NCBI GenBank assembly: GCA_963930655.1
Contig: OZ005609.1
Coordinates: forward strand, 11,452,501 to 11,516,500
Source of the DNA: Myrica gale
Lineage: Eukaryota > Streptophyta > Magnoliopsida > Fagales > Myricaceae
DNA length: 64,000 nucleotides
Direction of reading: 5' to 3'
Shown: piece by piece, positions 23,815-43,739 of the stretch
Numbering within the stretch: the first letter of the stretch is position 1
Layout of the letters: each line of letters begins with the position of its first letter
Made by a program: the position numbers and the translations under genes
Notes under the pieces: generated by a model
What the model was told of the DNA's origin: nothing
The model's database searches: none
What the model saw: only the letters and a program-made list of their open reading frames with translations

Positions 23815-26800
23815 AAAATAACTATAATTAGAAGACTATTTCGTCCAGTTTTCCCTTGGCTTTCCTTTCTTGGGTAGAAATCATGGGTCTACTGAGCTGA
23901 ACCATGAATGAATTTTTAGCTGTGCATCTAGGCCCATGTATAATTTCTCGAGTGTTGAAGTTGCTCCAAGACTCTACTATCAGGTCGATCAGACATTCAA
24001 ATCTTGATCACCAATTTGGAGAGGATACCTAGCTATAGCCGAGAGGTCTATTGTTACAGATTTGACTTCTATGGCTTATTTTTCATGAAATATGTCTGAG
24101 GTAGTTATTGCAGTTACTAGAATCTTGTTGGACATTCAGAAAAAAAAAAAAGAATATTGTTGGACATGGCGACCGTCCACATCTCCCCCCTATGTATATT
24201 AATTAAACCTCATTACTGCGATTTCCAGAACTACCCTTACTCTCTGCAATATGGTTACTTAATTACTTTCTGACGTAAAATTCATACAATTAGCTAGAAT
24301 ATCCTTTAGCAAAGGACAAAAGCAAAAGAAACAAAAAGGTAAAAAAAAAAAAGATGACAAAACACATTAGAGAAGCATAATCAGATTCGAAAAACAAAGG
24401 GTAGCGTGATATAATTACCAATTACCCGTACTTATTTGGCATTTCTTTATTCCTAAGAGAAGGATATATATCTTTGTTGGTATTCCAAAGACGTATTAAG
24501 AACCTTTGCAATGTTTTACTCGAATTGCAATATGTAATTTAGAGATATATAGATATAGGTGTATTATATATGTCGTTCATGTTAAGTTTTAGGCAGTATA
24601 AATTTACAATGAAATCCACATATTATATCTATCTCTTTTTGAATTATACATACAATTCAAAAAAGAAATTAAAGAGTATTTTAATCCTCAAGTACGACTG
24701 ACTCTCACCCTTTTTGTGGCACTTGCAGCTTATCCAACCATGAACACAACAGTATTAACAAGTTACAAGCTTAAAAACTTTTTATACATCCAGCTCGACC
24801 GACATTCTTTCATAGGAGAATAACGAGTATTCTGGATTAAAAGATTTTATAAGAGTACTTCAGATTGCTTGGTATTGTGTATCAACTCAAGGAGAGGCGC
24901 GAAGTTGGATTAGTTATTGCAGAGCAATTCTCTTCTGGGTGCTTACAGGGTCTTAAGTCGATGCAAAAATCTTCTAGGCTACGTTATTATAAGAGTACTG
25001 GCATGTGGATAGGAAGTATTTTCCTAAGCCAAGGGCAAACATTTTGCAAGTTAATTAGGTGTACAAAGGGAGTATGAACGACTGGTAACTATCAGGAGTA
25101 TGGGGGGCCCAAGAGAGCGACATGCACTGACAACATGACATAAAAACATCATCCACGTGCTCGCCTTTTTTTCCACTTCTCAGATTCTAACATGCACGGT
25201 ACCAGCAGCTTATACAGTACCCTCCCATATTAACCGAAATAGTAAACTGATCCTTGTTCTTTTCCTTCAGCACAAAAAACCCTCCCTGTGACTCTCTGAG
25301 GTTAGAATGATCCGTTTAGGACCAGGAGAAGCTTAGGTTCTGAGAGGGTGATTACTGATTATGTGATACCCTCAAGAAGAAATGGTCGGTCAGGGCAGGT
25401 ATAGCTAGCATGATGCCATGAGGGTGGGTGGTAACGTTCCTTAAAAGAGAAGGGTGGTGTCCAATCGTTGAGTTTGGGCATATCCTGTATAGCGGTGAGA
25501 TATTTCTGGGGAAGGTAATTTCATTTGGACATGAAGTTGTCAACAAGCTAGCAAGGCATCATTGGGTTTCGAACATCATGTGCTTTGAGAACCTTATTTG
25601 ACAAGTTCCTTTGAACATATATTCTCTTTATAGCATTCATGTGAAGAGGGAGCACAACATCTTAGGGCAATCAGCGAGTATTCCTAGTTTTATAGTGACA
25701 TATATATATACAGATAATTACTTTTTCGTAGCCCTCCATTTATAATTCAGATACTGTCATAAGTGGTCCTGCGAATTTAGCCATTACTAGAGCCTTACTT
25801 TTATATGATGTTCAACGGATCAATAATATCAAACACATACATGATACATCGTGCCCTCTCTTCTTGATCTGATCCCCTTCGTAAACTGATCTGTTCTTCA
25901 ATTTTCAACTTGGCTTTACATTTTGCCGTACGAACATCAATCTGACTCTGGTACAGCTGTTGATGATCACAACCACATCGCAGTTCAGTCCTTGTCATTG
26001 ACAGTTGATCTAGAGTTGTACTTTTTTCCTTCCTCTCTGGTCTCACCGTCTCAGGGATGGAAGAAACACCAGAGACGAGCAGGAAATAACGCTTTTTGAG
26101 TTGTTTGTTTCTCCAGCCACGACTCAGAAGCATGCACTTTCCTCAGGAATATGTACATTTTGAAAGCAATTAATATACAGATACTGAAAGTAACCAAGCA
26201 CGAGGATGCATGAGTTCCTTAGCATCTACCTATATTTCATTTACAAAATTAATGTTACTGCGCTCTTCCCCAGTTAAAATTATTTTGGAGAAACAGTCAA
26301 GGGGAGAGAATATGAACAATATGTTCCTTTTCTTTTTCAGATCATCTACCTATTCGTTTACAAAATTAATTAACCATGCCTGAACCACCCGTGCTTGCTC
26401 TTTGAAGGGGCCGGATAATTTGGCAGTCTGCCAGTCTGTACAGCTCTGCTTGGCCGGCGTGGAGTTGTGGAATGGGAAATTGAGTCTATCATTCTTTCTA
26501 TCAGAGACTATCTGGATAATACTAAGCACCCAAATTGACGTTTTCCCCCATCTGACATGGGACTTAAAACTTTGCGGCACACTGTTTTGGCTAAGTGGGT
26601 GTATGAAGAGGATTACGTCGAACCCCTGTATTGTTTTACGGCCAGGAGCGCAGATTTGCTTCTTGGAGTAAAAAAAAAAAAAGCATGACATCAGGATATT
26701 TTGTGGGTTAATTTCCGTAGGACTGAAGACAGGAGAGATGTGGGACGTGTGTTTTCTTTTTCTTTTTTCATTAATTCTCCTCTTTTCTCGAGAAGGAGAG

Positions 26801-26979
26801 ATGGGACTGAAGCTGTTAATTCTGGTTGTAGTACCCCTGGCATGGCTGTGAACCGGAATAACAGTGTACCGGATCTGACGAAATGACGCACTTTGTATAA
26901 TGGAGAGGTTCCTGTTAGAGATTTCAGCCTCCCAAGTACTGGCCCTAGCCTTTACGGAAGTACGTGCATGTCACGTAGA
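23815..26979. other. Gene-poor spacer
   Basis: No ORF here resembles a known protein. The longest, minus 25801-26133 (110 aa, basic, Cys-containing), and minus 26350-26691 lack homology cues and partner exons. Simple T and A runs are frequent. No transposon ends were recognised. Confidence 0.45.
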
Positions 26980-26980
26980 G

Positions 26981-27128
26981 TGCGTTTGCAATAAAAATAT
27001 CACATTATTTTTTACTAATTTTTAATAAAATATTACAATATAATTTTTTTCATAAAAAAATATAAAAAATTTTCTCTCTTCATTTTTTTACTAAACTCAA
27101 TATCAAAAAATTTTCAATACAAACACAA
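26981..27128. mobile_element. Short AT-rich MITE, probable
   Basis: The left end TGCGTTTGCAATAAAA matches the complement of the right end (TGTGTTTGTATTGAAAA). Length and AT-richness fit a Tourist-like MITE. No target duplication was identified. Confidence 0.45.
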
Positions 27129-27151
27129 CCGTAAAATCATTAAAAAAATTA

Positions 27152-27718
27152 GAAATATACAAATATGGTGAAAACTCATTTTAAAAAGTTTTAAATTGCT
27201 TACTAATTTTATCATTTTCATATAAAAATTAAGTGAACTCAATGTCGTTAGTCCCGTTTAATAGAAAATTCATCACGTTCAATCATAATATGACACGTGT
27301 TACTAAATAAATAAATATAAAAAATAAATATAAAATTAACAAAAAAAACATTATTATATAAAAAACGAAAGGATCGGGTTTCACTGCGGAGGGGGAATCC
27401 CCCCTCCACACCTGGCGCCTCCGGGGGAGGAGGGTCTCCCCCCTCCACCTCTTGCCGCCCAGTTCTGGGCGGCTATGGGTGGACCTCTTCCACCCGTCGG
27501 TGTGGGTTGCGGGATGGGGGAGGTTCGTTAAATTATTTAGTGACACGTATCATATTGTGATTGGACGTAATTGATTTTTCGTTAAACGGGGCTAGCGATA
27601 TTGAGTTCAGTGAGTTTTATACAAAAATGATAAACCTATTGAGCAATTTGGAACTTTTTAAAACCTGGTGAGTTTTTATAAAAAGCGTTAAAATCCAGTG
27701 TGATATTTGTATATTTTC
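27152..27718. mobile_element. Long-TIR element with a GC-rich core
   Basis: Inverted arms of about 160-190 bp (27152-27310 and 27533-27718) pair well: TGAACTCAATGTCGTTAGTC on the left matches the complement of a TGAACTCAATATCGCTAGCC copy on the right, and both ends carry AAATATACAAATAT. The core (about 27365-27525) is sharply GC-rich, in contrast to the AT-rich arms, and has no transposase. This fits a Mutator-type element that picked up foreign DNA. No exact target duplication was seen. Confidence 0.65.
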
Positions 27719-28774
27719 AAACGTTAACCTTCTGCTTTGTTAATTGGGGGAACTTGAGTTAGTCTCTCGTACTTCATCAATATCTTGTTGCAGGCTCGAA
27801 AATAATAGTATATTGAAGAGTACCATTTAAGGGCATAAACGTACACCTACATTATGCAAATCGTCTACAAACTAACTTAGGATAGCAGCAGCAGTACAGA
27901 TCAGGATTTGAAGGGAACGAGATCTTATTTTTTTCTGATTTCTTGAGGATTTGGTGGTAAGATAAGATATATATATATATATATATTCTTTGAAAAATTA
28001 AAGAGATACGAATTGGAAATACGAAAGCCCATGCAAAAAATTGAGCAAATATATTTTGTATCCTTAGCACGTGAGTTTCCACACACTTTTCTACTTTATT
28101 ATTTTATCATCAATTATTAAATTTCAGACATTTATAAAAAAAATTACAAAACTTCAAAATTAGTTTATTCTAACCCTATAATAAATAAAATTGCCTGCAC
28201 TTCTCGGCCAGCAATATTAGTTTATATATATATATATACACACACAAATACCTAGAGACAGCAAGCCTTTCAATATGGGACAAAGACATAAATATAACCA
28301 TTGGGGTTGTACCACATATAGCCGATTCTTCATCTATCTTAACATTTCTAGCTAGCATCACCCGGGGGCAAGTTATAACAACAGAATAGATGGTTGAATG
28401 GAGCAATTATATATGAATAATAATATATATTTTCGGAGTACGTTGCAAATTAAGCTAGCTTTTGTTGGGTCTATCCATTAGGTGACCACAATCCAGCAAA
28501 AACGTCCAGTACTAGTCATGGAAATAAGCAGCTCCACTGCTTAGAGAGAGAAAAAAATAAAAAATAAAAACGACCCCACTAGCTAGCCATTCTGTCCTCC
28601 CAAGCTTGGACAAAAAATAAAGGCCACAGTCCACAGAACCATATAAAGGAACAAATAATTCATATTGGATTATTCTCTTAATCATATCGGATCAAAGCTG
28701 GTTGAGGTGTACGACATCCCTGTCCACGTGTGGATGACATGATGATACAATTACATGCAAGAAAATGCTCCACA
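27719..28774. other. AT-rich spacer with microsatellites
   Basis: (AT)n tracts occur at 27967-27987 and about 28222-28240. Nothing protein-like was found on either strand. Confidence 0.5.
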
Positions 28775-28782
28775 CACTCCAC

Positions 28783-29223
28783 CAGGGCTGTCCAACAAAC
28801 CGGCCGGACCGGCCAAACCGGACCGGACCGGACCGGTTTTGACCCAAACCGGTTGACTTTTTCGAAATCGGGTTGACCGGACCGGTAAACCGGTGTATTC
28901 CGGTCCAGTTCCGGTTTACCCTCATGAAAACCCGGGACCGGACAGGAGTATACCTCTCCAAACCGGCCAAAACCGAAAATTGACCCAAAATGACAAGGCT
29001 CAACCCTAAAACCGGCCCAAAATGGCATGGCCCAACCCAAAACCGGCCCAAAATGGCATGGCCCAAACCGGCCCAGACCGGACCGGCTAAACCGTGGACC
29101 GGACCGGACCAAACTGGTCATATGACCGGTTCGGTCCAGTCCGGTCTATAGGCTTAAAAAAATTTCCGGTTTGGCCGGCCAAACCGGACCGAACCGGCCC
29201 GGACCGGATCTTGGACAGCCCTG
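28783..29223. mobile_element. hAT-type MITE, ACCGG-rich, intact 8-bp TSD
   Basis: The termini are CAGGGCTGTCCAA and its exact complement TTGGACAGCCCTG. The element is flanked by an exact 8-bp duplication CACTCCAC (28775-28782 and 29224-29231), the hAT hallmark. The interior is built from dozens of ACCGG/CCGGT pentamers on both strands, which probably served as subterminal transposase binding sites. There is no coding capacity. The perfect termini and target duplication suggest a fairly recent insertion. Confidence 0.9.
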
Positions 29224-29231
29224 CACTCCAC

Positions 29232-30124
29232 AGAGCTACACAAAGATGTTGTGTGTGTTAAAGGAAAGCACCTAAGAACTCAATCCACTCGCATGACATG
29301 CATGGATCCCCATGGCCCAGCAAATTGGCCTCATCGATCTAAATATTCCTGTATGCCAACGCGAACATTTGTATCCCCCACCAATTTTATGTGGTATTCT
29401 ATATACTTGTCACCTAGCTTCTCTTAGGAGTTCAAGTTCATTTCTCTCCACATATATCAAATCCACACAGCTTTGTGATGTGGATAAGAGGATGCGCCTA
29501 CCAACTATTATTTTAGACACTTTGTACTTCCGTTGACATTTTCAGTTAATTTGAATGGAAAATAATTTTTTGATGCACGAGATGATAATTTTATTCCTAT
29601 AATTCTTTTAACAATGACTATTTTATGAAGATAAAATAATAATTTTAGAGGCTAAAAATCAATTTCCGCTTAAATTTTCACCTGTGATACAAAATATCTA
29701 AAGTTAATAATTAGAGGATGTAAAATGTATTTATTCTAAACATATGTATACACTCTTCAAAGAATATTTAAAAATTCTTCGTACCTGCTTAAAAATCTAT
29801 ATGAGAGAGAGAGAATTGTTTGTGAAGGACCTCATAATTTGATCATGTGACTTGTTTGTGTCATTTATTTAACGACCTAAAACATCCAACATTAAGATGG
29901 TCTAAATATTGGAGCGCCAAGGGTAAGTTGATATATATATAGATCGAGTCATAAAAATAATGCCCATTCGCACGATATATATATTTGATCTATCCTCCAT
30001 CATGGTCAATTTCAGTGCCAAAACTCAACCGCATGTGAAAGCAAAAGAACTGCCATATAGTACTAGTAGGTATCACATTGAGATGAATTACCGCATATAT
30101 GTCTAACTCCTTAAACTGACCCAA
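29232..30124. other. AT-rich spacer; no gene seen
   Basis: Short frames only. The plus-strand ORF at 29312-29536 has no recognisable features. Confidence 0.5.
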
Positions 30125-30958
30125 CGCACGAAATCTAAACGCTCTCTCTTCCTAAGTCTCTCCCGCCCCCTAACCTAGCGCCTCCAGGATGAGGGAGGTG
30201 GGAGCTTCGGCTCCTCCCTTCCTCCGACCATCTTCTCCCCTTTCCTCCCTCCATTTTTCTCTTTCCTCCTGGTTCGAATGACTAGAGTTTTTTCTTTTGA
30301 GTTTCCTTTCAAGTGGCACACAAGCGGCTGACGGCGGTCTCTGACAATCATTGGCTGACACGTGTCCCATGACCCTTCTCAGATGGCCCTGATCTAGGCA
30401 AAGACTACCTTCCAGCGTGATGAAGACTAAGCGTGTAGACTCACGCATCTCTCGCAGTGAGCATGGATCTCATGCGCTGAGGCTTCTGGTCGATACAGTC
30501 AGTTCCTTCACCTCCTCCAACCGCCACCACGCGCCGCTCCTGCCACCCACATCCCCTATTCAGATATGGCCATTGTTTGGTTTTGTTTGTCTGCTGCTTA
30601 TGTTAGCTTATCGTCCGCTTGGGCTTATCCGCCCTTATGGGCTGACCTGTAGTGTGTTGTGTCTGTGTGTAATTTTTACAACTAGTATTTGCATTTGAAG
30701 TATTCTAAGGGAGCAGGATCAACGCTATGTCCGTCTTCTTTCAGTGGCAGCCATTGTTGTCTTGTGCAGTGGTTGTTACTTTTTGTGAGTTTTTGCGCCT
30801 ATCTCTCGCAGGTCTCTTGGCTACCTCCGAGAACCTTGACTCCTTGTTTATGGGCTATGGCCCTCAAGACTTGTTGCTGACCCTTTGGGCCCTTTTCATT
30901 GTAAGTTTTCAGGTGTAATTTTCTATGCTATGAATACAATGTGTCTTGATTAAAAAAA
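30125..30958 (+). mobile_element. Possible poly(A)-tailed retroposon, unclassified
   Basis: A block clearly richer in GC than its surroundings starts in CT-rich sequence and ends with CTATGAATACAATGTGTC, then an A8 run at about 30951-30958, like the 3' end of a plant LINE or retroposed transcript. No reverse transcriptase is present and no target duplication was found. It could instead be a degraded gene. Confidence 0.3.
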
Positions 30959-32961
30959 AGTATTGAATTGAGATATTAAGTACGTGGATTGATGGTTTAG
31001 TAGTAGTAGTACTGTACGTACGTTATACGCAGTCTTGATCATCAGATTGATGCTTAGGGGAGCTTTAGCTGCACACGTTTGAACCATGGTAAAGATTTAG
31101 ACAAGATCAGAGACAATCTGCAAAGATATTGTATGTGTAATCAAGTACGTATTGAAAAAGATGAATAAAAGGTGATCTATCATAGAATCGAGATCAGAAA
31201 ATGGACGAATAAACGATCGCCACGAATGATCCATATATAGAGAGATCTCTGCAGGGAAACCCTGGCTTTCAACCCACCAATGATTCTTCCGTGATGGTTT
31301 TAATCACTTCTACTGACTAGCGAGAGAGAGGGAGAGAAGGAGCGTTCGCTAGTGCAGGCTTTTAGAAAAACCTCATGTAAATTAATACCTAGTTAGCATG
31401 CAGTGAAAACAAATTACCACACAGATAGATATATAAAGTATGAAAGTAAATATTGCATGCAGGCATGCATGCATTTGAAGGTGTACTTACAGAGCTACAG
31501 AAGGGCGTAGGGCTAGGATGGGGCTAGAGAAATATTTGATTGGGGTGTCTTTTAATTTCTTATATTCGGTGGATAGGGGAGTGACAGCACTTCTGGATCT
31601 GACCAATAATTAAGAGCCTTCCTTTCAATATCGCTCGAAAAAACCAAAAAAGGTGGTTACTTTTCATCCCCCAGAAGAACAAAAGAAAAGTGGGTTCTTT
31701 TCATATAATGGCTGACAATGAATCCTCTTCAGGATTCAGAGGATCACAAGGGTATCGAAGGATCAGGACCCACGTTCCCCGAAAGTAGCAGAATTCCGGA
31801 TATCCAAGACTAACGCTGTGGCGATCTTGAGTATGTATATATATGTTTGTCTTGTTTCCATGATTTGTTTCTTGGTAGCTATCACAAATAAATCGTTTGC
31901 TTATATTGTCGCTGTCAAATATATGTTATGCGTACTACGGATCGAACGTGTGTATGCTGCTGCACTATATTTTTACTTCTGTAGATCCAATATATATCGT
32001 TTGAAATCAAATGGTTCGTGCATGTACACGTACTACAAACCAAAACAAGAACCAAAGAGATCAAAATCTTTGTTCGTCTTGTCACTGAAAACATGTATAT
32101 GTTCAGCTCTATTCGCCAGGATTTTGTATTGAATATGTTCGTCAAAAAAAGTCACAAAAACCTGATCATTTGCGATGGTCCACTCCTGTTCAGGTCGATT
32201 GCACTTGTACTTGCTTGTATTTACGTTCCTCATTAATTTGCCCCAAGAAACAAGCAGCAAATCGTACCTTCCAATTGTATACAATACCTTTCTTTCATAT
32301 ATATTAACCAAAGAAACGTGCTGATAAACGTACGTGAGTCAAATATAAACGCTAGTGTGGTGACCCCATCTCTCTCTCTCTCTCCATCCAGAATGCACGG
32401 AGGAAATTACTTTATCCACCAGCATGACACAGATAGTGAGTAGGCAACCTGCAAGTAGGACAAGAATTCGCTTGGTGCAGATATCAGTGGGAGGAAGAGA
32501 GAATATTTGACCGCAAAATAATGCCCTTGTAGATTGTGGCCAATGACAACCATGCACTCAGTCAAGGATTGATTGAGCAGTACTAAATTTATTAAAAGAA
32601 ATGGAGATCTGGCTAGAATAGAATATTATTGTTGAATTTTTTTTCTTAAAAGGAAAAAAGGAAAATGCATGTGAAGAATTAAACGAGGGGCTGGCATGGG
32701 AATGGAAGTGACTGATTGGGAAGTGTATAGACAAGGAAAATTTGCTGGAAAGGATTTGGACATCATCTGCATGGGGAATAAGCTACTTCTTCGCAATGAT
32801 GGATGTCCATGAAATAAGATCTTTTAACTCTTTCTTCCACCTCCTTGGATTCCCCAGAGTCCTTTTACCTGGCCTTCACATAATCTGCTATAGCTTCTAC
32901 TTAATTATTCCTTTCATGACGACTAGGAAAGTCCGAGATGCCATTTGACTACCGAATAAAC
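30959..32961. other. Gene-poor spacer
   Basis: Open frames such as plus 31818-32132 are AT-rich and not protein-like. A CT repeat lies at about 32371-32386. I looked for known conserved plant microRNAs in the fold-back candidates here and found none. Confidence 0.45.
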
Positions 32962-34200
32962 TGTTTTAGACCCAAATAATTTAGAGGAGGTGAATAGGTA
33001 TTTTAAAAAAAATTATTCAATAATTATTCCTTTTTTAAGACACAAACCTATTCTTTGAAAAACAAATCAACCACATTATTTTTCAATATCCCAAAACACT
33101 TTAAACATCAACAAAACGATTAGATGCAAATCAATAACATAAAACTTGAATCTGTAAAACAGGGGAATCCGAAGAAACCGTAAGTGACTCCGAAGAAACT
33201 GCAACTGACAGAAACAATAAATTTTCAGATTTCACAAGCTCAAATAATATGCAATCAAGATCTCAACACATGCAATAAGAATTAATACAGATCTACACAT
33301 AAACTCTTTATACCTTTGTCTACAATCTTCTTGGACCAGATTACTCAATCTCTTCAATATTGATATTCTAAACACACTTATCACAAGAATGGTTAAATGA
33401 AAACAATTTAAACAAAGGTAAATCAATCACACACTTGACACAATATTTGGTGACGAAGAGAAACCCTTTTGAAGAACTTCTTCAAAAGAGAAAAACTCTC
33501 CTGGCCGAAGCCGGTTTTAAAATCCACTAATTTCAAACGAGATTACACAGTGATCAAAAGATTACACTAACCTAGCTAATCTAAACACTGTTAATCTTAC
33601 CCAAATTGCCTTAATTCGGATCTCCTTATCATGGAACTCCATGACCGTTTGAAACCAAGATTCTCACCGGGTTGATCTATCCACACAACTCCCTGTGCAA
33701 TCAACGCCCAATGCTGGAACCTCCAGCATCCACACTTCCAGAACCTCTGGAAGCCCCAATCAATCGAAGAAATCAAGTGTAGGTGATCAGCACACAAACA
33801 TTCTCCTCTTCTCTGATCTGCTCTCTCTATTTCATCAACACTCAAATGTTTCAGCAAGAACACAAGAGCTTCATCAATCAGCGCACACCTTGAGAGAGCT
33901 TTCTTGAAAAGTGAAAACACAGGGGAGGAGAACTTCCCACCAAAATGGCAGCAACAGAACTTATACGCGCAAGGCCCCAATCTGTTTTTCCCAAATCTTG
34001 AAATTTCACGCGTGAGAGGCTAACAACCAATTCAGCTCACTTCTCACATCTTCTAAAAACAAAGGAAAAGACAAGAAAGTCCTTAATGAAGTCCATACGT
34101 CTCAGCTCTTTCTTTTTCCTTCTAGAAAACCCACAATTTACAAAACAACCCTTCTTTGTTTTTCACGTAGATGCCAACGTGCTTTCACATACTACAATTC
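32962..34200 (-). mobile_element. Probable solo copia-type LTR, fossil
   Basis: On the minus strand the segment ends with CCTATTCACCTCCTCTAAAT and a GGGTCTAAAACA terminus, the pattern of copia LTR 3' ends; the LTR at 18131 ends in a related way. It also shares the TTCGTCA...GTGTGTGATTGAT block with that LTR. A TATA-like GCGTATAAGTTC lies at about 33970. No primer site or coding region adjoins it. The upstream end (about 34200) is an estimate. It looks like a lone, old copy. Confidence 0.5.
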
Positions 34201-35149
34201 AGAGAGATCCCCCATCTTCCTCCATATTCTTTCTTTCATAATTCGTCATGCACTTCTCATCTTGAATAGAAAAACATTTTTTAATAGATATATATATATC
34301 ATGCACTTTCATTTTATATTTCATTGTGATCAAAATTGAACGTACGATATTATTTCATATACTTCTCTGGTTCTATTTTTAATCATTTATGACAATTTCC
34401 AGGTGACAATTTCTGTCATGAGAAAATGAAATATTTACTTGTAGAAAGCCCAAACTTCCCATCACCTTGAGCTGTTTAGGAACTATTCGTGGTTATGTGA
34501 TCCCCCATAGAGTTCTGTACTCTCCCCTTCCCAGTATTTGATCCTCCCCAGTACTTGGCAGTAGGGTCATTAGAATCCCCAGGTTTCCAATTTAATCTAA
34601 GCAAAGCAAGACATACTCTATTTCCAAAGGTACACACACCAGCCGTCCAGTTCACATAGAGAAGTTGAGCAATTTGACAGGAATAATACCAAATAACTCT
34701 AACGGCTCCTGTTACATAAGACTACTGTGGAGTTCCTTCACGTGAAGACCAGTTTGAGAAAACAAAAATGAACAAATCTGGAAAGGGGAATCATTGAAGA
34801 TAAATCTATGCTACTTTAGTTCTGTCTCATTGAGGGTCCAAACACAGAAGGAGCACAGTAAACTGCCTCACGGGGACAGATCTTAAAAGCTGGTGATAAT
34901 AAGCCAGCTCCATGGCTTATGAGAGACCTGTGAAGACAAACCCGTGAAAATTATACAGGAAGGGATGATCATCTACTATCAGAAAAGGACAGGAAACCTT
35001 GGAGAATAATCCGCTAATCTTCTAAACAAAATGTATTTTGACAAAATCGAGTATTTATTCAACTCTCAGTGTAGCACAAAGAAAGTTTATTGATGAACGA
35101 GTTCTCAGCCTAATTTGAATTGCTTCTGCTAGATAGACGAGTTCTCAGC
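34201..35149. other. MIRO 3' flank and 3' UTR
   Basis: The part nearest the MIRO stop is the expected 3' UTR on the minus strand. A 40-bp tandem duplication at 35097-35175 covers the last codons and stop. No other gene was seen. Confidence 0.5.
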
Positions 35150-43670
<8,521 letters not shown>

Positions 43671-43739
43671 CCAATTGACTGTAGAGCGAGAGTTCGTGTC
43701 AGGTTGTGTGAGGTTTTTCCCTTTTTTTTTTTTTTCAGG

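Noticed and set aside
31000-31400. miR172-like sequence (TCTTGATCATCAG) and possible fold-back
   Set aside because: It does not match mature miR172, and no paired arm is present.
31818-32311. Several overlapping frames on both strands
   Set aside because: They are mutually overlapping, AT-rich and low in complexity, with no splice partners or family signatures.
32962-33299. Short LTR version with TAAAC on both sides
   Set aside because: A TAAAC match exists, but LTR-like sequence shared with the 18.1-kb LTR continues beyond it, so the match is probably chance.
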